Shown: in pieces, positions 8,743 through 17,463 of the stretch | Layout of the letters: every line of letters begins with the position of its first letter | Numbering within the stretch: position 1 is the first letter of the stretch | Source: Amphritea opalescens | GTDB taxonomy: Bacteria; Pseudomonadota; Gammaproteobacteria; Pseudomonadales; Balneatricaceae | NCBI RefSeq assembly: GCF_003957515.1 | Contig: NZ_RQXW01000001.1 | Coordinates: forward strand, 186,001-250,000 | DNA: 64,000 bases | Reading direction: 5' to 3' | Made by a program: the position numbers and the translations under genes | The notes under the pieces: generated by a model | What the model was told of the DNA's origin: nothing | Seen by the model: only the letters and a program-made list of their open reading frames with translations | The model's database searches: none

Positions 8743-9546
8743 ATGTTAACAGAACAACAGATAAAAATAGCGGCCGAGAAGCTTTATCAGGCAGAGAAAG
8801 ATTGTACTCAGATCCCTGCACTGACGCTTGAACATCCTGATATGACCATGGATGACGCTTATGCCATACAGAAGACCTGGGTTGATCAGAAGATCGCCAA
8901 CGGTGCAAAAGTAAAGGGTTATAAAATCGGTCTTACTTCACGCGCTATGCAGATGGCGGTGAATATCAATCAGCCCGATTACGGTGTGTTGTTGGATGAT
9001 ATGTTCTTCGCCGATGGTGCTGAGATTAAAGCATCTGATTTCCCAGATCCACGCATTGAGGTCGAACTAGCGTTCGTCCTTAAAGATCGCTTAGAAGGCG
9101 ACGATATCACTATTTTTGATGTATTGAATGCGACCGATTATGTTATTCCATCGTTGGAGTTGATCGCGGCTCGCTGTCATCGTACTGACCCTGAAACCGG
9201 TTATACCCGTAAGGTGTACGATACTATCGCCGATAACGCTGCGAATGCGGGTATTGTACTCGGTGGTCGTCCGATTAAACCGATGGATATTGACCTTCGT
9301 TGGGCCGGCGCGCTGTTATACTTGAATGGTCAGATTGAAGAAACAGGTCTTGCTGCCGGTGTCTTGGGCCATCCTGCCAACGGTATCTGCTGGGTGTGTA
9401 AACGCTTTGCACCTCATGGGGTTGCGTTAGAACCAGGTCAAGTGGTGCTGGCAGGGTCATTTACCCGTCCGGTATCCGTAAAAGCGGGTGACACTATTCA
9501 TGCAGATTACGGCCCACTGGGCGGTATCTCTGTGAAATTCGTATAA
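8743..9546 (+). CDS. hpaH: 2-oxo-hept-4-ene-1,7-dioate hydratase
   Basis: 267 residues, the family's usual length, if started at the ATG at 8743 (MLTEQQIKIAAEKL); the frame is open back to 8698 without a plausible start. It adds water to 2-oxohept-4-ene-1,7-dioate (4-hydroxyphenylacetate meta-cleavage pathway). The metal-binding pair in RIEVELAF falls at Glu106 and Glu108, as in the HpaH family, with KIGLTSRAMQ upstream and the C-terminal ADYGPLGGISVKF. First gene of an operon of closely spaced genes (13 bases to hpaI). Confidence 0.95.
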   Translation: MLTEQQIKIAAEKLYQAEKDCTQIPALTLEHPDMTMDDAYAIQKTWVDQKIANGAKVKGYKIGLTSRAMQMAVNINQPDYGVLLDDMFFADGAEIKASDFPDPRIEVELAFVLKDRLEGDDITIFDVLNATDYVIPSLELIAARCHRTDPETGYTRKVYDTIADNAANAGIVLGGRPIKPMDIDLRWAGALLYLNGQIEETGLAAGVLGHPANGICWVCKRFAPHGVALEPGQVVLAGSFTRPVSVKAGDTIHADYGPLGGISVKFV

Positions 9547-9559
9547 GTAAGAGGACGTT

Positions 9560-10378
9560 ATGGAACTTCCTGTAAATAAATTCAAGCAGGGCCTCAAAGG
9601 CGATAAGCCGATGTGGGGCCTGTGGCTCGGTCTGCCCGATGCCAGCTGTGCCGAGATTGTTGCCGGTGCTGGGTTTGATTGGCTGCTGATCGATAGTGAG
9701 CATGCGCCGTTTGAACTGGGCTCAACCATGCGTCACCTGCAAGCGATTGCACCCTATGGTGTGCCGGCGATTGTCCGTCCTGAAGAGGGCCGTACAGCGC
9801 TGCTGAAACGTATTTTGGATATCGGTGCTCAAACGATACTGGTGCCGATGTGTGATACCGCTGAACAGGCCCGTGAGCTGGTTAAAGCGGTTAAATACCC
9901 ACCCCAAGGCATCCGTGGCCTTGGTAGTTCGTTGGCCCGTGCGGCTAACTGGAACCGTATTCCGGGCTATCTGCAGAAAGCTAACGATGAGATCTGTTTA
10001 GTGGTGCAGGCCGAAACAGTGACGGCGATGGCTAACTTAGCCGAAATTGCGGCGGTTGATGGTGTCGATGCGGTCTTTATCGGCCCCTCTGACCTGTCAG
10101 CCTCAATGGGGCATATTGGCAATCCCGATCATCCCGAGGTTGTGGCTGCGATCGAACAAGGTTTCGAGATTATCAATGCGGCGGGCAAAGCCGCTGGGTT
10201 GCTCTGTATTAATCAGGCTAAAGCGCAACACTATGTTGCTAAGGGCGCTAAGTTTGTTGGCGTCGGTGTGGATACGCTCTTACTCAGTAATGCAGCGAAG
10301 CAGTTAGCTGAAAGCTTTAAGTCCGGTGACGCCGAGTCTCAAGGACAAGCTGACGCATCTCAGTCCAGCGGATATTAA
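9560..10378 (+). CDS. hpaI: 4-hydroxy-2-oxoheptanedioate aldolase
   Basis: 272 residues of the HpcH/HpaI metal-dependent aldolase family. It cleaves 4-hydroxy-2-oxoheptane-1,7-dioate to pyruvate and succinate semialdehyde, the last step of the pathway. Family marks: GLWLGLPDASCAEIVAGAGFD, DSEHAPF with the catalytic His, YPPQGIRGLGSSLARA, the metal ligand in VVQAETVTAM, and GPSDLSASMG. A Ser/Gln-rich tail ends in SGY. Its product, succinate semialdehyde, could be oxidised by the SSADH-like enzyme at 49249-50712. Confidence 0.96.
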   Translation: MELPVNKFKQGLKGDKPMWGLWLGLPDASCAEIVAGAGFDWLLIDSEHAPFELGSTMRHLQAIAPYGVPAIVRPEEGRTALLKRILDIGAQTILVPMCDTAEQARELVKAVKYPPQGIRGLGSSLARAANWNRIPGYLQKANDEICLVVQAETVTAMANLAEIAAVDGVDAVFIGPSDLSASMGHIGNPDHPEVVAAIEQGFEIINAAGKAAGLLCINQAKAQHYVAKGAKFVGVGVDTLLLSNAAKQLAESFKSGDAESQGQADASQSSGY

Positions 10379-10394
10379 TTTTAGGTAGAGAGTT

Positions 10395-11036
10395 ATGAGT
10401 AATAATCCAATCGTTAAAGGTAAATTGGTTTGTGTTGCACTGAACGATTCAGAGCAATTCAACGCCATGCAAGCCGAGTTTGCAGAAGCGCCTTATAAAG
10501 GTGCCCCAACGCAGCCCGTACTTTATTTCAAACCCCATAATACTTGGAGCACTGACGGTGCTGTTGTTGAGTGGGCTGATGGTGCTGATAGCATGGTGGT
10601 CGGTGCATCACTGGCGGTGGTGTTTGGTAAAGAGTGTTGCCGTGTCAGTCAGGCCGAAGCACTGGACTATGTAGAAGGTTATACGCTGGTTCATGACTTT
10701 TCATTGGTCGAGCAAAACTACTACCGTCCGGATATTAAAGGTAAGTGCCTAGATACTTCGGCGCCTATCGGTGCGGCTGTCGTGGCGGTTGAAGATCCGC
10801 AAGCGCTGACCGTGGTTACCTCGGTTAACGGCACGGTGGTTAATGAAACACCGGTTTCTCAGTTGGTACGAGGCGTGGCTGAACTGATCAGCACCATCTC
10901 TTACATCATGACGCTGCAACCGGGTGATGTGATCGCCGTTGGCTTCCCAGGGCAGCGTGCTCCGGTAGCGAAAGGTGACAAGGTTTGTTCGGTCATTGCC
11001 GGCGTTACAGAACTGAACAACACACTTGGCGAATAA
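10395..11036 (+). CDS. hpaG1: HpaG N-terminal-type subunit (fumarylacetoacetate hydrolase family)
   Basis: 213 residues of FAH fold corresponding to the N-terminal half of the fused HpaG of enteric bacteria (matching KPHNTWSTDG, ALDYVEGYTLVHDFSL, NYYRPDIKGKCLD, GDVIAVGFPGQRAPV). HpaG carries out decarboxylation of 5-oxopent-3-ene-1,2,5-tricarboxylate and the following isomerisation. Here the two halves are separate genes, 14 bases apart, as in pseudomonads. Which half does which step is not decided by this sequence. Confidence 0.9.
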   Translation: MSNNPIVKGKLVCVALNDSEQFNAMQAEFAEAPYKGAPTQPVLYFKPHNTWSTDGAVVEWADGADSMVVGASLAVVFGKECCRVSQAEALDYVEGYTLVHDFSLVEQNYYRPDIKGKCLDTSAPIGAAVVAVEDPQALTVVTSVNGTVVNETPVSQLVRGVAELISTISYIMTLQPGDVIAVGFPGQRAPVAKGDKVCSVIAGVTELNNTLGE

Positions 11037-11050
11037 GGGGATCATTCGAA

Positions 11051-11836
11051 ATGAAACACGCACGCGTACTTTTTAATGGCTCCGAGCTAGATGTAACGGT
11101 TGAAGATTCTTTTGCTGAAACCGGTCTGTTGAAATCAAAAACAGATGGTCAGCTTATCAATGAAACCGATGTTACTTGGTTATCACCGATCAAAGAGCCG
11201 GGCACTATTTTTGCCTTGGGTCTTAACTATGCGGATCACGCCGCTGAATTGGCGTTTGAGCCACCGAAAGAGCCATTGGTATTCCTGAAAGGAGCCAATA
11301 CGCTCACCGGACACAAACAAAACGCTTACCGTCCCGATAACATCAAGTTCCAACACTATGAGTGTGAACTGGTGGCGGTGATCGGTAAAGAGGGCAAGAA
11401 TATCGCCCGTGAAGATGCCATGGATTACATTGCCGGTTATACCGTGTGTAATGACTTCGCCATCCGTGACTATCTGGAAAACTACTACCGTCCTAACCTG
11501 CGGGTTAAGAGTCGCGACTCACTTTGCCCCATCGGCCCTTGGTTGATCGACAAAGATGATGTTGGTGATATCAGTAACCTGAAACTGACCACCCATGTAA
11601 ATGGTGAGCTTACACAGGAAGGCACCACCGCGGACATCATTTTTGATGTGCCTTTCTTGGTGGAATACCTGAGCAAGATCATGACCTTGAAGCCCGGCGA
11701 TATGATTGCCACCGGCACCCCGAAAGGTCTGAAAGATATGCAGCCTGGTGACACGGTTGTCTGTGAAATTGAGAAAGTAGGGGCTTTGGTAACGAATATC
11801 GTTTCAGAGCAAGAGTTCTACGGCGACAAGTATTGA
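11051..11836 (+). CDS. hpaG2: HpaG C-terminal-type subunit, FAH family
   Basis: 261 residues from the ATG at 11051; an overlapping frame open from 10985 has no start signal. The FAH signature is complete: FALGLNYADHAAELAF, EPLVFLKGANTLTG, YECELVAVIGKEG, DYIAGYTVCNDFAIRDYLE, and LKPGDMIATGTPKGL. The metal site comes from the E-x-E in HYECELV and Asp in YTVCNDF. Partner of HpaG1 in the decarboxylase/isomerase steps of homoprotocatechuate degradation. 11 bases separate it from hpaE. Confidence 0.94.
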   Translation: MKHARVLFNGSELDVTVEDSFAETGLLKSKTDGQLINETDVTWLSPIKEPGTIFALGLNYADHAAELAFEPPKEPLVFLKGANTLTGHKQNAYRPDNIKFQHYECELVAVIGKEGKNIAREDAMDYIAGYTVCNDFAIRDYLENYYRPNLRVKSRDSLCPIGPWLIDKDDVGDISNLKLTTHVNGELTQEGTTADIIFDVPFLVEYLSKIMTLKPGDMIATGTPKGLKDMQPGDTVVCEIEKVGALVTNIVSEQEFYGDKY

Positions 11837-11847
11837 GGGATAAATTG

Positions 11848-13368
11848 ATGAGTGCACAACTACAAGAAAACATCGCAAAAGCAGAAGGCTATCTAGCACG
11901 TTTTAAAGAGAACACGCTGGGCCATTTCATCAACGGTGAATGGACGCTGGGTAGCGGTGAAACCTTTGATAACACGACGCCGTTAGATCAAAGCTATCTG
12001 GGTAAAGTCGCTGCCGCATCTGTTGAAGATGTGAATGCTGCCTGTGAAGCGGCCGCTGCCGCTGCAGCTGGCTGGGCGGCAACACCGGGTGCCGAGCGTC
12101 GTAAGATTCTGCATCGTTTAGGTGATGAGCTAGAAAAACGCGCTGAAGAGATCGCCATGGTTGAATCAATGGACTGTGGTCAGGCGCTACGCTTTATGCG
12201 TCAGGCGGCGGTGCGTGGTGCGGCTAACTTCCGTTTCTTTGCTGACCAAGCTCCTGAAGCCCGCAATGGCCTGTCGCTGCATCAAGCAGAACACACCAAC
12301 TTCACCGTGCGTAGCCCACTCGGCCCTGTTGCCGTCATCACGCCGTGGAATACGCCGTTCATGCTGTCTACTTGGAAGATCGCGCCAGCACTGGCATCCG
12401 GTTGTACCGTGGTACACAAACCTGCTGAACTGAGCCCGCTGACCGCCTCTATTTTGGCCGAATGTGCCGATGCTGCCGGTTTACCAAAAGGTGTTTGGAA
12501 CATGGTTAACGGCTTTGGTGCTGTTGCCGGTAAAGCGTTGACCGAACACCCTGCGATTAAAGCTGTCGCCTTGGTGGGTGATTCTGCCACCGGTAAGATG
12601 ATTCAAGCACAAACCGCACAAACCCTGAAGCGCTTGCACCTAGAGTTGGGTGGTAAGAACCCTGTTATCGTGTTTGATGATGCGGATTTTGAACGTGCCC
12701 TTGATGCGACTGTGTTCATGATCTACAGCCTCAATGGTCAGCGTTGCACTAGCTCTAGCCGTTTGTTGATTCAGAGCGGAATCAAAGACAAGTTCTTAGC
12801 CGCCCTGAAAGAGCGTGTTGCCAACATTAAAGTCGGCCACCCACTGGACCCTGAAACTGAAGTGGGTCCGCTGGTACATACCGGTCACTACGATAAAGTG
12901 ACTAGCTACTTTGAAATCGCTAAGCAGGATGGCGCTACCATTGCTGTTGGTGGTAAGTCACTGCGCGATGAGATGGGCCCGGGTAACTACGTGACACCAA
13001 CGCTGTTTGTTGATGCTAAGAACGATATGCGTATCGCACAGGAAGAGATCTTTGGTCCGGTACTGACCGCGATTGAGTTCGATACTGAAGAAGAAGCGAT
13101 CAAGCTGGCTAACGAAACCGTTTACGGTCTGGCCGGTTATATCTGGACGAGCAACACTGGTCGTGCCATGCGCATGGCGCACGCCGTTGAAGCCGGTATG
13201 CTGTGGGTTAACTCTGAAAACAACCGAAACCTGCCATCGCCTTTCGGTGGTGTGAAAATGTCTGGTATCGGTCGTGACGGTGGTGATTGGAGCTTTGATT
13301 TCTATATGGAAACCAAAAACGTCTGTATCGCCCATGACACTCATAAGGTGCCTGTGCTTGGTCGTTAA
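11848..13368 (+). CDS. hpaE: 5-carboxymethyl-2-hydroxymuconate semialdehyde dehydrogenase
   Basis: 506 residues from the ATG at 11848, preceded by GAGGG at a good distance; an in-frame TTG at 11833 overlaps the hpaG2 stop and is less likely. An NAD-dependent aldehyde dehydrogenase: TPWNTPFML, the general base Glu266 in LELGGKNPV, the nucleophile Cys300 in NGQRCTSSSR, EEIFGPV near the C-terminus. It oxidises the ring-cleavage product. In enteric clusters hpaD follows hpaE; here it is missing and hpaF comes next after 138 bases. Confidence 0.93.
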   Translation: MSAQLQENIAKAEGYLARFKENTLGHFINGEWTLGSGETFDNTTPLDQSYLGKVAAASVEDVNAACEAAAAAAAGWAATPGAERRKILHRLGDELEKRAEEIAMVESMDCGQALRFMRQAAVRGAANFRFFADQAPEARNGLSLHQAEHTNFTVRSPLGPVAVITPWNTPFMLSTWKIAPALASGCTVVHKPAELSPLTASILAECADAAGLPKGVWNMVNGFGAVAGKALTEHPAIKAVALVGDSATGKMIQAQTAQTLKRLHLELGGKNPVIVFDDADFERALDATVFMIYSLNGQRCTSSSRLLIQSGIKDKFLAALKERVANIKVGHPLDPETEVGPLVHTGHYDKVTSYFEIAKQDGATIAVGGKSLRDEMGPGNYVTPTLFVDAKNDMRIAQEEIFGPVLTAIEFDTEEEAIKLANETVYGLAGYIWTSNTGRAMRMAHAVEAGMLWVNSENNRNLPSPFGGVKMSGIGRDGGDWSFDFYMETKNVCIAHDTHKVPVLGR

Positions 13369-13406
13369 GCGAAACCCTTAAGCCCTTGAAAAAGGGCATT
13401 GAGAAC

Positions 13407-13447
13407 AACAGCTGGCTTAGATAAATTCTTGGCCAGCTGTTCTGTTT
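13407..13447 (+). terminator. Hairpin between hpaE and hpaF
   Basis: AACAGCTGGC (13407-13416) and GCCAGCTGTT (13432-13441) form a 10-bp perfect stem with a 15-base loop, followed by CTGTTTCC. The T run is short, so it may be a leaky terminator or mRNA-stabilising element rather than a full stop. Confidence 0.45.
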
Positions 13448-13506
13448 CCAGCCTATGCTCAGCGTGCAAAAGCACATGAAAACCGAATGCTCAATCGGAG
13501 TTTGTT

Positions 13507-13896
13507 ATGCCACATTTTATTATGGAATACTCAGCTAATCTGGATGACGATCTAGATATTCCAGCCCTGTTTGAAAAGCTCAATGACACCGCTATTGCGA
13601 CCGGCGTTTTCCCTATCGGTGGTATCCGCACTCGGGCTGTCCGTTGCGAATTCTTCCGCGTAGGAGAAGGTGATCCTGATAATACCTTTGTACACCTCAC
13701 GGCGAAGGTCGGCTCTGGCCGTTCCCCTGAAGTGTTGAAAGCCGCTTCAGACACCATCTTTGAAACCTTTAGTGCTAGCCTAAAACCGATCTTCGATCGT
13801 CGCTGGATGAGCGTTGGTTTTGAGATGATCGAGTTGCACCCCGAGCGCAACTATCGGATGAACAATATCCATAAAAAACTAGCTGATAAAGCTTAA
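13507..13896 (+). CDS. hpaF: 5-carboxymethyl-2-hydroxymuconate delta-isomerase
   Basis: 129 residues of the CHMI family (tautomerase superfamily). The N-terminal Met-Pro (MPHFIMEYSANL) gives the catalytic Pro after Met removal, and GGIRTRAVRCEFF and MEL-type C-terminal ELHPERNYRMNNI agree with the family. It isomerises 5-carboxymethyl-2-hydroxymuconate within the homoprotocatechuate pathway. ATG at 13507 with CGGAG upstream. A 138-base gap with a hairpin separates it from hpaE. Confidence 0.94.
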   Translation: MPHFIMEYSANLDDDLDIPALFEKLNDTAIATGVFPIGGIRTRAVRCEFFRVGEGDPDNTFVHLTAKVGSGRSPEVLKAASDTIFETFSASLKPIFDRRWMSVGFEMIELHPERNYRMNNIHKKLADKA

Positions 13897-14154
13897 ACTG
13901 GTTTTGTGAAAGTATTGTAAGACAATCTGCCGGACGTTATGTGCCGGCAGTTTCTATTTTAATAACCGTCAGTTATTGTGCTTTGTTAATCCATTTTCGA
14001 CAAATAAAGTCATCCTAAGGATTGGTAGCTATCGCTTCTTGCTGAGGTAAATACTGCGTTTAAATCGTTTGGGTTTGCTCATTGCTTTAACTTATGTTGT
14101 CGCGACAATCTCTTTGGGTTCCTATGGCTGCGGCGTTGAAGCGAGGGTTTGTTG

Positions 14155-14371
14155 ATGAGTGGTTTTGATTGGCATCCTGATGAAGTGACGGCGGCTACAC
14201 CGGTCACTAAAACTTACCAGAATACTCAAAATGTTCGTCGTTTTTTGCAAAGCATGTGCGGGGGCCGGTTTCACCTTTAACCGTGCCTTTATGGCTTGGA
14301 TAAAAGATGGCAAGCCTAAAACGATGGGAGAGGTTGCATTAGAGTGGCAGCGTCGACATCAAACAGAATGA
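14155..14371 (+). pseudogene. Frameshifted DUF6434-like gene remnant
   Basis: The frame from the ATG at 14155 reads SGFDWHPDEVTAATPVT and continues KTYQNTQNVRRFLQSMCGG, then stops at 14278. Shifting by one base near 14273 (CACCTTTAAC) continues as FNRAFMAWIKDGKPKTMGE and then EVALEWQRRH to a TGA at 14369-14371. Both halves together match the DUF6434 pattern seen C-terminal to SAP-like domains (TxxYKNTQNVRRFF, FxRxFMxWxKxNPGKTxG). No upstream SAP domain is recognisable, so the gene is both truncated and shifted, unless the shift is a sequencing error. Confidence 0.7.
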
Positions 14372-14440
14372 GTCTCGACGCTGGGATTCGCAAAAGTAGC
14401 TATCTATCTGGCGTACTCAATCCGCCTTGCTGATCCTGTG

Positions 14441-14480
14441 GCAGCGTGAGACGGCTCTGGTATGACGCTGCGTTTTTCTC
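14441..14480 (+). terminator. Probable terminator downstream of the DUF6434 remnant
   Basis: GCAGCGT (14441-14447) pairs with ACGCTGC (14465-14471), followed by GTTTTTCTC. Confidence 0.45.
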
Positions 14481-14564
14481 TTCACTCAGTCATACCAAGC
14501 TTATCGTTTAAAAAGAGTAATGTGCCGTCACTTCCCGTTGTCCCACTGTTTTTGCGAGAGTGGG

Positions 14565-15233
14565 TTATCGTAACAAATGGCCCGTCTTGACATAAATTAA
14601 CGCACCATCTTCTTTGGTAAAGGGGTTATGACGGCTCAGATGTGGGCTTCGCAACCAAGAGCCTTTAGGGTAAGCGCCGTGTTCGTCATGGAAGGTACCC
14701 TCTAAAACGAAGATCTCTTCACCTCCCCAATGTTGATGGCTGTTGAACTGTGTATTTGGCGCCCACTTCACTAAAGCAACGTGCTCACCTTCAAATTCAT
14801 GTAAAGGCATGACCCTGAGTCCATCGACAAGCCCCTGTCGCCAAGGTTGTGTGGTGGTGTGAATCACTTTCTGAACATTATCAGCCTGTTCGAACTGGTG
14901 CAGTTTGACAAAAATAACCGCACCTTCTTTGCCTATTTTGGGTGTATGGGATGTACCGATAGGATTGCGAACATAGCTGCCTTGCGGATAGGCTTGGTGT
15001 TCATCGGCGAAAACACCGTCTAAAACAAAAAACTCTTCCCCACCCGTATGAAGGTGGGCTGAAAACTCGCTAAAGGGTGCATACCTAACAATAGATGTCG
15101 CGCGAGCCACCTCATCACCGATGCGGTCTAACATCATCCGCTCGACACCGGGCATTGGGGATTTCACCCATTGATAATCATCAGGTCGAATCACAACCCG
15201 TTGTTCAAAGTTAGCATTGATGCGAGTCGTCAT
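14565..15233 (-). CDS. Double-cupin protein, ChrR anti-sigma cupin-like
   Basis: 222 residues with two homologous cupin repeats (about 40-110 and 145-220), each with a His-rich metal motif: SAHLHTGGEEFFVLDG with EHQAYPQGSY, and NSHQHWGGEEIFVLEG with EHGAYPKGSW. This is the ChrR-type cupin used as a sensor or as a dioxygenase-like fold. There is no zinc-finger anti-sigma domain and no sigma factor nearby, so an anti-sigma role is unlikely. It follows the SDR gene by 26 bases on the same strand and is probably under the divergent HxlR regulator; oxidative or electrophile stress is an inference. Confidence 0.8.
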   Translation of the reverse strand: MTTRINANFEQRVVIRPDDYQWVKSPMPGVERMMLDRIGDEVARATSIVRYAPFSEFSAHLHTGGEEFFVLDGVFADEHQAYPQGSYVRNPIGTSHTPKIGKEGAVIFVKLHQFEQADNVQKVIHTTTQPWRQGLVDGLRVMPLHEFEGEHVALVKWAPNTQFNSHQHWGGEEIFVLEGTFHDEHGAYPKGSWLRSPHLSRHNPFTKEDGALIYVKTGHLLR

Positions 15234-15259
15234 AGAGAGCTCCTGTTAAGTTTGTCGAT

Positions 15260-16033
15260 TTAATTTCTGCCGGCGATGACACCGCCATCCACATCCCAAA
15301 TAGCACCGGTCACCCAGCTAGCGCTATCCTGCAAAAGAAAGTTGATACAGTTGGCGACATCCTCTGGTACGCCAATACGACCAATGGGATGAAATCCATT
15401 AAAGCCAGCGAGTGCGTTATCTAGCTCGGCAGGGTCAATAAAGGTCTCATAAATAGGCGTTTTGACCACCGCCGGTGAAACCGCATTAACGCGAATATTG
15501 TGCTCTGCTAATTCCATCGCCATATGCTGAGTGAGGGAGTGCAGGCCTGCTTTTGCCATTGAGTATGCCGACGAGGGTGTTGCTTTAATCGCCTGCTTCG
15601 CCCACATCGACCCAATATGAACGATAGAGCCCCCGGTGTGGTTGATCATGTTCTGCGCAACCGCTTGGCTAATAAAAAACGCTGCGCGGTTCATCAGGGC
15701 ATAAGCGTCATAGTCATCGACTTGGTGATCCATAAAGGGTTTAGGGTTGAAATATCCCGCCGCATTCACAAAGTATTTAATATGTCGCTGTTGCGTATTC
15801 AGGAACGCGATAACCCTGTCCACATCCTTTTGTACATAAAGATTGGCTTGAAGCGTGTCTACCCTCGCATTCTCTGTCGCAAGCTGATTCAGCTCGGCTT
15901 TGGCTGCGTCTAGTTTATCGTTATTGTTACCGAGTACGATAGTACTGATGCCTTGTGCCACGAGTTGTTTGGCGGTCGATAAACCCATACCGCTAGAGCC
16001 TCCAACGATCAGTGCAATTGGTGAATTGTTCAT
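15260..16033 (-). CDS. Short-chain dehydrogenase/reductase
   Basis: 257 residues of the classical SDR family: nucleotide-binding GGSSGMG (residues 11-17), NAAG after strand 4, catalytic Ser in HIGSM, and YSMAK with Tyr and Lys near residue 158-162, followed by the usual [13 protein letters not shown] and the C-terminal VDGG. A cytosolic NAD(P)-dependent oxidoreductase; the substrate is unknown. First gene of an SDR-cupin operon that diverges from the HxlR regulator at 16140. Confidence 0.9.
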   Translation of the reverse strand: MNNSPIALIVGGSSGMGLSTAKQLVAQGISTIVLGNNNDKLDAAKAELNQLATENARVDTLQANLYVQKDVDRVIAFLNTQQRHIKYFVNAAGYFNPKPFMDHQVDDYDAYALMNRAAFFISQAVAQNMINHTGGSIVHIGSMWAKQAIKATPSSAYSMAKAGLHSLTQHMAMELAEHNIRVNAVSPAVVKTPIYETFIDPAELDNALAGFNGFHPIGRIGVPEDVANCINFLLQDSASWVTGAIWDVDGGVIAGRN

Positions 16034-16092
16034 GATTTGTTGCCTTAATCTGTTAATGTGTGCTGATAATTTATCGAACCGTTAGCAGACAA

Positions 16093-16133
16093 AAAAGTAC
16101 GTACATATCGGTAAGGTAGGTACTTTTAGGTAC
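16093..16133. promoter_or_regulatory. GTAC-containing inverted repeat, candidate HxlR operator
   Basis: AAAAGTAC (16093-16100) and GTACTTTT (16120-16127) form a perfect 8-bp inverted repeat with a 19-base spacer; two more GTAC occur at 16101 and 16130. The sites are immediately upstream of the regulator and 60 bases from the divergent SDR start. HxlR-family dimers bind palindromic sites of this size class. Confidence 0.55.
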
Positions 16134-16139
16134 ATCTTT

Positions 16140-16481
16140 ATGAAAACAAACGACAATAATTTTCAAAGAAAAGTAGCACCCGATAAAAGTGCGCGGATGT
16201 TAGAAACCATCTATGGGTGTAAATGGTCGTTAACCGTTTACCAGCTTCTCGATAGCGGCATTAACCGACCCGGTGAAATGGTACGCAATGTCGAAGGCTT
16301 GACCACCAAAGTGCTCAACCAGTGCCTACGAAAAAATATAGAATTTGGTATTTTAGAGCGTATTGCTTATAACGAAGTGCCGCCAAGAGTTGAATATAAG
16401 GTGACGGGGTTTGGCGGTAAATTTATGCGGATACTCGATGAGATTGAAAAGCTTCAATGTGAAATCGAACAGGACGCTTAG
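16140..16481 (+). CDS. HxlR-family winged-helix transcriptional regulator
   Basis: 113 residues containing one HxlR domain: YGCKWSLTVYQLLDSGINRPGEMVRNVEGLTTKVLNQCLRK is the winged helix, followed by GILERIAYNEVPPRVEYKVT as the wing. There is no conserved N-terminal Cys, so it is not an obvious YodB-like thiol sensor. Divergent from the SDR-cupin operon, which it probably controls, with a GTAC inverted repeat between the two starts. Confidence 0.88.
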   Translation: MKTNDNNFQRKVAPDKSARMLETIYGCKWSLTVYQLLDSGINRPGEMVRNVEGLTTKVLNQCLRKNIEFGILERIAYNEVPPRVEYKVTGFGGKFMRILDEIEKLQCEIEQDA

Positions 16482-16639
16482 CCGTATCGCCTATTTTCAG
16501 ATTTCTAACCCTAGAGTGATGAGACTATTATCAATAGCCCAGTTCAAAGCGGATCATCACTTACGATAGGGTGTAAACAAACGAGCGGTAGCGCGGTCAT
16601 AACGGCAGTTATTTCTGTTCCAAGCACTAAGAGAGAACA

Positions 16640-17266
16640 ATGGTCCTATCAAATCAACGCTATGTAACCCTTTTGTTGCTGCTATTTACTGTTATTTGGA
16701 CAGTGCTAGCGATTAATCCTTTGTATCGAGATGACTGGCTACTGGAGAACGCCCTCACTGGCATCACCTTGCTCTGTTTAATGATCACTTATCGGCGTAT
16801 GCCGTTGAGCAACGCATCGTACTCTCTTATTTTTGTGTTCTTGTCCCTGCATACATTAGGTTCCCATTACACCTATGCCGAAGTGCCCTATGAGCAATGG
16901 GTGTTTAGGCTCACCGGCGGTTCTTTAAATGACTTGATGCATTGGCAGCGAAATCAGTTTGATCGTCTAGTCCATTTTTTATACGGCTTGTTATTGGTTT
17001 ACCCTATTCGAGAGGTTGTCATGAAGCTGGCTGAGGTTAAGCCGCGGCTAGGCTATTTTGTGGCGGTGCTGATCGTGATGTCTACCTCGATGCTGTATGA
17101 AATTATGGAGTGGGGTGCTGCGGTATATTTTGGTGGTGATCTTGGGGTCTCCTATCTGGGCATTCAAGGTGATACCTGGGATGCGCAAAAAGATATGCTG
17201 TTAGCGAGTATCGGTGGGGTAATCGCTGCGCTGTACCTTTGCTGGCAGCCTCGTAAAGGGCGTTAA
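16640..17266 (+). CDS. YjdF/DUF2238-family membrane protein
   Basis: 208 residues with six hydrophobic segments and the family's conserved elements: LHTLGSHYTYAEVPY, FDRLVHFLYGLLL, EIMEWGAAVYFG, and GIQGDTWDAQKDMLLASIGG. The His and Asp residues sit at membrane borders as in YjdF of E. coli. The function of the family is not established. Alone on its strand between the HxlR gene and a converging EamA carrier. The start at 16640 follows a GAGAG site. Confidence 0.85.
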   Translation: MVLSNQRYVTLLLLLFTVIWTVLAINPLYRDDWLLENALTGITLLCLMITYRRMPLSNASYSLIFVFLSLHTLGSHYTYAEVPYEQWVFRLTGGSLNDLMHWQRNQFDRLVHFLYGLLLVYPIREVVMKLAEVKPRLGYFVAVLIVMSTSMLYEIMEWGAAVYFGGDLGVSYLGIQGDTWDAQKDMLLASIGGVIAALYLCWQPRKGR

Positions 17267-17374
17267 CCTGACGGGCAGCGGATATCGACTGGGGTAAGTT
17301 CTTATCGACGGTTGAATATGGCTGAGTTAAAGAGGTTCGGAGGGTGAAGAGGAGACAGTAATAGTGGGTAGTTT

Positions 17375-17407
17375 ATAAACCCCAGAACGATTCAGCGTTA
17401 CTGGGGT
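17375..17407 (-). terminator. Possible terminator of the EamA gene at 17464
   Basis: ACCCCAG (17379-17385) pairs with CTGGGGT (17401-17407). Read on the minus strand it is followed by TTTATAAAC, a weak T tract. Confidence 0.35.
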
Positions 17408-17463
17408 GATGAGGCTGCTTCCACTGGAGGGATGCAGCCGGCTTCGTTACAAGTTTCGTTACA

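Noticed and set aside
14348-14383. Inverted repeat CAGCGTCGA/TCGACGCTG at the end of the DUF6434 remnant
   Set aside because: A 9-bp stem without a T tract; part of it is the coding end of the remnant. The downstream hairpin at 14441 is the better terminator.
14565-15233. Cupin protein as the missing ring-cleavage dioxygenase of the hpa pathway
   Set aside because: It is a ChrR-like double cupin, not the vicinal-oxygen-chelate or LigB-type fold of HpaD, and is paired with an SDR under a different regulator.
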